The position numbers were made by a program, and so were the translations under genes. A stretch of DNA of 38,659 nucleotides from an uncultured Pseudomonadota bacterium (GTDB lineage Bacteria > Pseudomonadota > Alphaproteobacteria > UBA3830): NCBI GenBank assembly GCA_902790255.1, contig CADARG010000006.1:1-38659 (forward strand). The letters are read 5' to 3'. Positions 32,451 to 38,659 of this stretch are shown here, piece by piece. Under the pieces are notes generated by a model. The model ran no database searches, was not told where the DNA came from, and saw only the letters and a program-made list of their open reading frames with translations. Position 1 is the first letter of the stretch. The number at the start of each line of letters is the position of its first letter.

Positions 32451-35400
32451 ATGGAATCCAACTTTAAAACTTTATGTGCTTGCTTGGCATTGATAATGTA
32501 TGCTGAAAATCTCATGGCGGGTGAAAAAGATGTTCAAAGCACCAATTCGCAGTCGCAGAACAAACCAACGGATTCCCAAGGCCAAAAACGTAAAATGTCT
32601 CAGGAAGTGTTGCACAAATGGATAGACGCTGCAAAGAAAGGAGATATTAACACTATACGCTCATATATAGATCAAAATTATGATGTCAATGCCAAGAATA
32701 ACGCTGAAAGCACAGCATTGATGTTCGCAGCAGCAAATGGAGACAAAGAAATAGTAGAACTTCTATTGGATAAAGGCGCTGATGTCAATGCTAAGGATGA
32801 GGATGGAAATACTGCATTGATATTCGCAGCATGTAAAGGAAACAAAAAAATAGTAGAACTTCTATTGGCATACAAAGCTGATGTTAATGCTAAAGATATG
32901 GATGGAAATACTTTATTGATAATCGCAGCAAGTAAAGGAAACAAAAAAATAGTAGAACTTCTATTGGCTAAAGGCGCTGATGTCAATGCTAAGAATAACG
33001 CTGAAAGCACAGCATTGATGTTCGCAGCAGCAAATGGATACAAAGAAACAGTAAAACTTCTATTGGATAAAGGCGCTGATGTCAATGCTAAAGATAAGAA
33101 TGGAAATACTGCATTGATACTCGCAGCAGATAAAGGATACAAAGACATAGTAGAACTTCTAAAGGATGGAAATACTGCATTGATGGAAGCAGCAAGATCT
33201 GGAAACAAAAAAATAGTAAAACTTTTATTGGCTAAAGGGGCTGATGTCAATGCTAAGGATAAGGATGGAAATACTGCATTGATGGAAGCAGCAGATAAAG
33301 GATACAAAGACATAGTAAAACTTCTATTGGATAAAGGCGCTGATGTCAATGCTCGGGATGAAAATGGAAGAACAGCATTGATAGAAGCAGCATTGAAAGG
33401 GCACAAAAAAATAGTAGAACTTTTATTGGCTAAAGGCGCTGATGTCAATGCTAAGGATTACTTTGGAACCACAGCATTGATACCCGCAGCAGCAAATGGA
33501 TACAAAGAAACAGTAGAGCTTCTGTTGGCTAAAGGCGCTGATATCAATGCTAAGGATAACCATGGAGACACAGCATTGATGTGCGCAGCAGATAAAAGAT
33601 ACAAAGACATAGTAGAACTTCTATTGGCACACAAAGCTGATGTCAATGCTAAACGTGTGAGTGGATACACAGCATTGATGGACGCAGCATTGGAAGGACA
33701 CAAAGAAATAGTAGAACTTCTATTGAATAAAGGGGCTGATGTCAATGCTAAGAATAATGATGGATACACAGCATTGATGGACGCAGCATTGAAAGGACAC
33801 AAAGAAATAGTAAAACTTCTATTAGCTAAAGGGGCTAATGTCAATGCTAACAATAAACTCGGAAACACAGCATTTATACTCTCATCAATGTTTGGAAACA
33901 AAGAAATAGTAGAACTTCTGTTTGCTAAAGGCGCTGATGTCAATGCTAGAGAGGATGGAAAAAATACTGCATTGATGTACGCAGTATTGAATGGACACAA
34001 AGAAATAGTAAAACTTCTATTAGCTAAAGGGGCTAATGTCAATGCTAAGAATGATCATGGATTCATAGCATTGATGGACGCAGCAGCAAATGGATACAAA
34101 GAAATAGTAGAACTTCTGTTGGCTAAAGGTGCTGATGTTAATGCTAAGGATGAGGATGGAAATACTGCATTGATGAAAGCAGCATATTATGGACGTACAG
34201 AAACAGCAAAACTTCTATTGGATTATGGTGCTGATGTCAATGCTAAGGATAACGCTGGAGACACAGCATTGATAAAAACAGTAAAATTTCTATTAAATTA
34301 CGGGGCTGATGTCAATGCTAAGGATAACGCTGGAGACACAGCATTGATAAAAGCAGCATTGGAAGAACACAAAAAAATAGTAGAACTTCTATTGGCTAAA
34401 AGGGCTGATATCAATGCTAAGGATAACCATGGAGACACAGCATTAATGGACGCAGCAAAGGAAGGACGCAAAGAAATAGTAGAACTTCTATTGGCTAAAG
34501 GCGCTGATGTCAATGCTAAGAATAATCATGGAAGCACAGCATTGATAAAAGCAGCATTGGAAGAACATAAAGAAATAGTAGAACTTCTGTTAGCTAAAGG
34601 GGCTGATGTCAATGCTGGGGATAACACAGCATTGATACTCTCATCAAGGTCTGGAAACAAAGAAATAATAAAACTTCTATTGGCTAAAGGCGCTGATGTC
34701 AATGCTAACAATAAACTCGGAGAAACAGCTATTAATGATCAAAACAATGACGGAAAAACAGCCTTAGTGAAAGCAGTGGATGGAGGATACAAGGAAATAG
34801 TAGAACTTCTGTTAGCTAAAGGTACTGATGTCAATGCTAAGGATGAGGATGGAAATACTGCATTGATGGAAGCAGCATATTATGGACGTACAGAAACAGC
34901 AAAACTTCTATTGGATTATGGTGCTGATGTCAATGCTAAGGATAATCATGGAAGCACAGCATTGACGTACGCAGCATTGAAAAAACACAAAGAAATAGTA
35001 GAACTTCTGTTGGCATACAAAGCTGATGTCAATGCTAAGGGTCATTATGGATACACAGCATTGATACTCTCATCAAGGTCTGAAAACAAAGAAATAATAG
35101 AACTTCTATTGGATCATGGTGCTGACATTAATGCTAAGGGTGAGGATGGAGATACTGCATTGATGGAAGCAGCACATCATAGATGTATAGAAGCAGTAAA
35201 ACTTCTGTTGGCTCGAAGTGCTGATGTCAATGCTAAGGGTCATTATGGAGACACAGCATTGATACGCTCATCAATGTCTGGAAACGAAGAAATAGTAGAA
35301 CTTCTATTGGATTATGGTGCTGATGTCAATGCTAAGAATAACTCTGGAAGCACAGCATTGATACTCGCAGCGTATTATGGACATACAAAAATAGCAAAAC

Positions 35401-35726
35401 TTCTATTGGTTAAAGGTGCTGATGTCAATGCTAAAAATGAGGATGGAGACACAGCATTGACGCGCGCAGCATATTATGGACGTACAGAAACAGCAAAACT
35501 TCTATTGGATTATGGTGCTGATGTCAATGCTAAGGATGAAGATGGAAATACTGCATTGATGAAAGCAGCAAGGGGATACAAAGAAATAATAGAACTTCTG
35601 TTGGCACACAAAGCTGATATCAATGTTAAGGATAAACATGGAAAGACAGCATTGGATTATGCAAAAGAAAAAAACAGCAAAGAGATCGTGAAATATTTAG
35701 AACAGGCGAAGCAAAAAAATAACTAA
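32451..35726 (+). CDS. Large secreted ankyrin-repeat protein
   Basis: 1,091 residues from the ATG at 32451, preferred over the in-frame ATG at 32439 because GGAGAAAG precedes it. An N-terminal signal-like segment (MESNFKTLCACLALIMYAENLMAG) and a polar Gln/Ser linker lead into about 30 ankyrin repeats of 33 residues, consensus 'ADVNAKDxxGxTALMxAAxxGxKEIVELLLAKG', filling the protein to the C-terminus ('YAKEKNSKEIVKYLEQAKQK' acts as a capping helix). Ankyrin arrays bind proteins, and in host-associated Alphaproteobacteria they are often delivered to the host cell; export here is inferred from the N-terminus only. No catalytic domain is attached. It has its own promoter and shares a terminator region with groEL. 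Confidence 0.9.
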   Translation: MESNFKTLCACLALIMYAENLMAGEKDVQSTNSQSQNKPTDSQGQKRKMSQEVLHKWIDAAKKGDINTIRSYIDQNYDVNAKNNAESTALMFAAANGDKEIVELLLDKGADVNAKDEDGNTALIFAACKGNKKIVELLLAYKADVNAKDMDGNTLLIIAASKGNKKIVELLLAKGADVNAKNNAESTALMFAAANGYKETVKLLLDKGADVNAKDKNGNTALILAADKGYKDIVELLKDGNTALMEAARSGNKKIVKLLLAKGADVNAKDKDGNTALMEAADKGYKDIVKLLLDKGADVNARDENGRTALIEAALKGHKKIVELLLAKGADVNAKDYFGTTALIPAAANGYKETVELLLAKGADINAKDNHGDTALMCAADKRYKDIVELLLAHKADVNAKRVSGYTALMDAALEGHKEIVELLLNKGADVNAKNNDGYTALMDAALKGHKEIVKLLLAKGANVNANNKLGNTAFILSSMFGNKEIVELLFAKGADVNAREDGKNTALMYAVLNGHKEIVKLLLAKGANVNAKNDHGFIALMDAAANGYKEIVELLLAKGADVNAKDEDGNTALMKAAYYGRTETAKLLLDYGADVNAKDNAGDTALIKTVKFLLNYGADVNAKDNAGDTALIKAALEEHKKIVELLLAKRADINAKDNHGDTALMDAAKEGRKEIVELLLAKGADVNAKNNHGSTALIKAALEEHKEIVELLLAKGADVNAGDNTALILSSRSGNKEIIKLLLAKGADVNANNKLGETAINDQNNDGKTALVKAVDGGYKEIVELLLAKGTDVNAKDEDGNTALMEAAYYGRTETAKLLLDYGADVNAKDNHGSTALTYAALKKHKEIVELLLAYKADVNAKGHYGYTALILSSRSENKEIIELLLDHGADINAKGEDGDTALMEAAHHRCIEAVKLLLARSADVNAKGHYGDTALIRSSMSGNEEIVELLLDYGADVNAKNNSGSTALILAAYYGHTKIAKLLLVKGADVNAKNEDGDTALTRAAYYGRTETAKLLLDYGADVNAKDEDGNTALMKAARGYKEIIELLLAHKADINVKDKHGKTALDYAKEKNSKEIVKYLEQAKQKNN
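32682..35640 (+). repeat. Tandem 99-bp repeat array encoding ankyrin modules
   Basis: The word GATGTCAATGC recurs every 99 bases from 32682 (next at 32781). Modules are very similar at DNA level, with some almost identical blocks (for example 34147-34260, 34846-34960 and 35474-35560). Irregular modules break the period: about 11 residues missing near 33162, 8 missing near 34275, 3 missing near 34618 and about 10 extra near 34730. These look like scars of unequal recombination. Confidence 0.93.
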
Positions 35727-35756
35727 ATTATGAGGGGTCCTCCTTTTTTGTATCCC

Positions 35757-35791
35757 GAAAACAAAAACCCACCGACGATGCCGATGGGTTT
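35757..35791 (-). terminator. Rho-independent terminator of groESL
   Basis: On the minus strand, AAACCCATCGGC and GTCGGTGGGTTT pair over 12 bp (two wobble pairs) around the loop ATC and run into TTTTTGTTTT. It lies about 35 bases past the groEL stop. It also sits 40 bases after the ankyrin stop and could end that transcript too, though the plus side lacks the T tract. Confidence 0.85.
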
Positions 35792-35826
35792 CTGCGAATT
35801 ACAATTTTCTTTACGACTTTTGGATT

Positions 35827-37778
<1,952 letters not shown>

Positions 37779-37808
37779 TTATAACTCCCAATTATGTTAA
37801 CCGGGAAT

Positions 37809-37836
37809 ATAATATCACTTGACCTACAAAGTTCAA
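37809..37836 (-). promoter_or_regulatory. groESL promoter
   Basis: On the minus strand TTGAAC (37836-37831), a 16-base spacer and TATTAT (37814-37809) place a start site near 37802, about 24 bases before the groES ATG. The -35 also resembles the TTGAA core of alphaproteobacterial heat-shock (sigma-32) promoters; no CIRCE inverted repeat is present. Confidence 0.6.
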
Positions 37837-37865
37837 TTGAAAAAAATCCAAATGATTTCGAAAAA

Positions 37866-37881
37866 TTAACAGAATTTTAAC
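37866..37881. promoter_or_regulatory. CtrA-like site TTAA-N7-TTAAC
   Basis: TTAA (37866-37869), seven bases, then TTAAC (37877-37881) is an exact match to the CtrA full-site consensus. It lies between divergent groES and the lipoprotein gene, 44 bases before the latter's ATG. A clear -10 for the plus-strand gene was not found. Confidence 0.4.
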
Positions 37882-37924
37882 TATTTTTACATTAACCTTG
37901 CTTTGGTAAACGAATAGGTGATGG

Positions 37925-38659
37925 ATGTATAGAAGTGTTTCGTATGTGTTTGGGTTAGGGGCATTGCTTATGCTTGTTGCCTGTGGCGATGGAGAAAAAA
38001 AATCCGAAACAAAAGAACAAAAAGCTAATTCTGCGGCGGAAACAGTTGCGGAAGATGCAGGAAAGGTTTCTGCCGAAAGCAACGATGAAAAGAAAGGTCT
38101 TTCGGCAAACGAAGTCAGTAAGGAATCAGTTTCGACGACGAAATCCGAAGAAAATGTTGTGGCTGAAACTCCTCAACCTGTAAAATCTTCTAAGGCAAAG
38201 GATTCCAGAGGAGTAACCAGAGAAACCGACTCTTTAATAGATATAATCGAATCACCGATAGATGATATTGTAACTGATGAAACTGTTATTGCGGAAGAGA
38301 ACCCGGATGATCAGGTTCAGGATGTCGTAGAAAAAAAGGATGAAAGTCAATCTCGAGCTGTCGCGAAAGAGGAAGAGGATTTAACTGATCAGGTTAGTAA
38401 TGTTGAGGAAGATCAACCGAAAATTGGTGTGGAAGAACATGTGTCGGAATCTGCGACAAATGTTGATCAACATGCTGCAGACAGTGTACCTGCATATGAG
38501 TTGGGCGAGAAAAGTGAAACGGTTGAATCTCCTGAAGTTCCCACTGATGACATAAACGCAGTGAATTCCGAAGTTCCGGAAGCTCCTGAGGAAGTTGTGG
38601 AAGGAGAAGTTTCGAACGCAAGATCAAAAACAAACGAAGAAGAAGACTTCATTATGTAG
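37925..38659 (+). CDS. Acidic, low-complexity lipoprotein of unknown function
   Basis: 244 residues, complete; its stop is the last codon of the window. A type II signal peptide ends in the lipobox LVAC (Cys20). The mature part is almost entirely Glu, Asp, Ser, Val and Lys with no obvious fold, so probably extended or disordered; I recognise no family. Starts at ATG 37925, just downstream of a GGTGATGG stretch. Such anionic lipoproteins may act as surface brushes or periplasmic spacers, but nothing in the sequence fixes a role. Divergent from groES. Confidence 0.75.
   Translation: MYRSVSYVFGLGALLMLVACGDGEKKSETKEQKANSAAETVAEDAGKVSAESNDEKKGLSANEVSKESVSTTKSEENVVAETPQPVKSSKAKDSRGVTRETDSLIDIIESPIDDIVTDETVIAEENPDDQVQDVVEKKDESQSRAVAKEEEDLTDQVSNVEEDQPKIGVEEHVSESATNVDQHAADSVPAYELGEKSETVESPEVPTDDINAVNSEVPEAPEEVVEGEVSNARSKTNEEEDFIM

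Noticed and set aside
32678-34711. Long open frames on the minus strand across the ankyrin array (up to about 256 codons).
   Set aside because: They arise because the 99-bp repeat lacks stop codons in one antisense frame; the peptides simply repeat and have no start signals.
32682-35640. Regularly spaced repeats resembling a CRISPR array.
   Set aside because: The period is 99 bases, divisible by three, inside one open frame with the ankyrin consensus; there are no distinct spacers or cas genes.

Overview
The window looks like a chromosomal stretch from an AT-rich, reduced but Gram-negative alphaproteobacterium, most likely a host-associated or endosymbiotic lineage near Holosporales/Paracaedibacter-type bacteria (inference). 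Reasons: a FYDLN-acid (TIGR02300-type) protein next to a DUF2155 protein, a dusB–ntrYX neighbourhood, a 17-kDa-antigen-type glycine-zipper lipoprotein, an alphaproteobacterial GroEL/GroES, and a large secreted ankyrin-repeat protein of the kind used against eukaryotic hosts. I see no rRNA, tRNA, insertion sequence, prophage or CRISPR array, and no gene-free stretch longer than about 220 bases.

Layout. 1–5840 (minus) is an envelope operon read glmU–glmS–kdsD–lptC/lptA–lptB: UDP-GlcNAc synthesis, Kdo precursor synthesis and LPS transport. The lptC/lptA unit has a frame break at a 7-base homopolymer. 5951–8003 holds two convergent exported proteins (a SPOR-like membrane protein and a Met/Gln/Asn-rich secreted protein). 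8224–9646 (plus) carries a 17-kDa-type lipoprotein and a Sua5/TsaC protein; a small superinfection-immunity-family membrane protein converges on it. 9995–14941 (minus) carries ftsY, mtaB, gmk, an outer-membrane barrel, accD and an IHF-beta gene. 15040–15690 is a plus-strand methyltransferase. 15843–24882 (minus) reads as a long, tightly packed run: a PP2C/anti-sigma-kinase/STAS partner-switching module, a catalytically dead S9-like secreted protein, rlmB, plsY, dprA and topA. 24939–31321 (plus) carries dnaQ, the FYDLN protein, DUF2155, dusB, a stand-alone Fis-type remnant of NtrC, ntrY and ntrX. 31476–35726 (plus) holds a membrane-anchored methyltransferase and a roughly 1,090-residue ankyrin protein. 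35827–37778 (minus) is groES–groEL, and 37925–38659 (plus) is an acidic lipoprotein.

Themes. The signalling genes show decay or rewiring: NtrB is absent and NtrC is reduced to its DNA-binding end, NtrX has lost both Walker motifs, the RsbU-like phosphatase lacks the helical segment of its PP2C fold, and the S9-like protein has lost its triad. Two homopolymers (A7/T7 in lptC/A and A20 in topA) sit where slippage would change the protein made. Two lipoprotein genes have TTAA-N7-TTAA (CtrA-like) sites upstream. The ankyrin gene is preceded by helically phased A-tracts overlapping a promoter-like sequence. Statements about promoters and operators come from reading motifs only.
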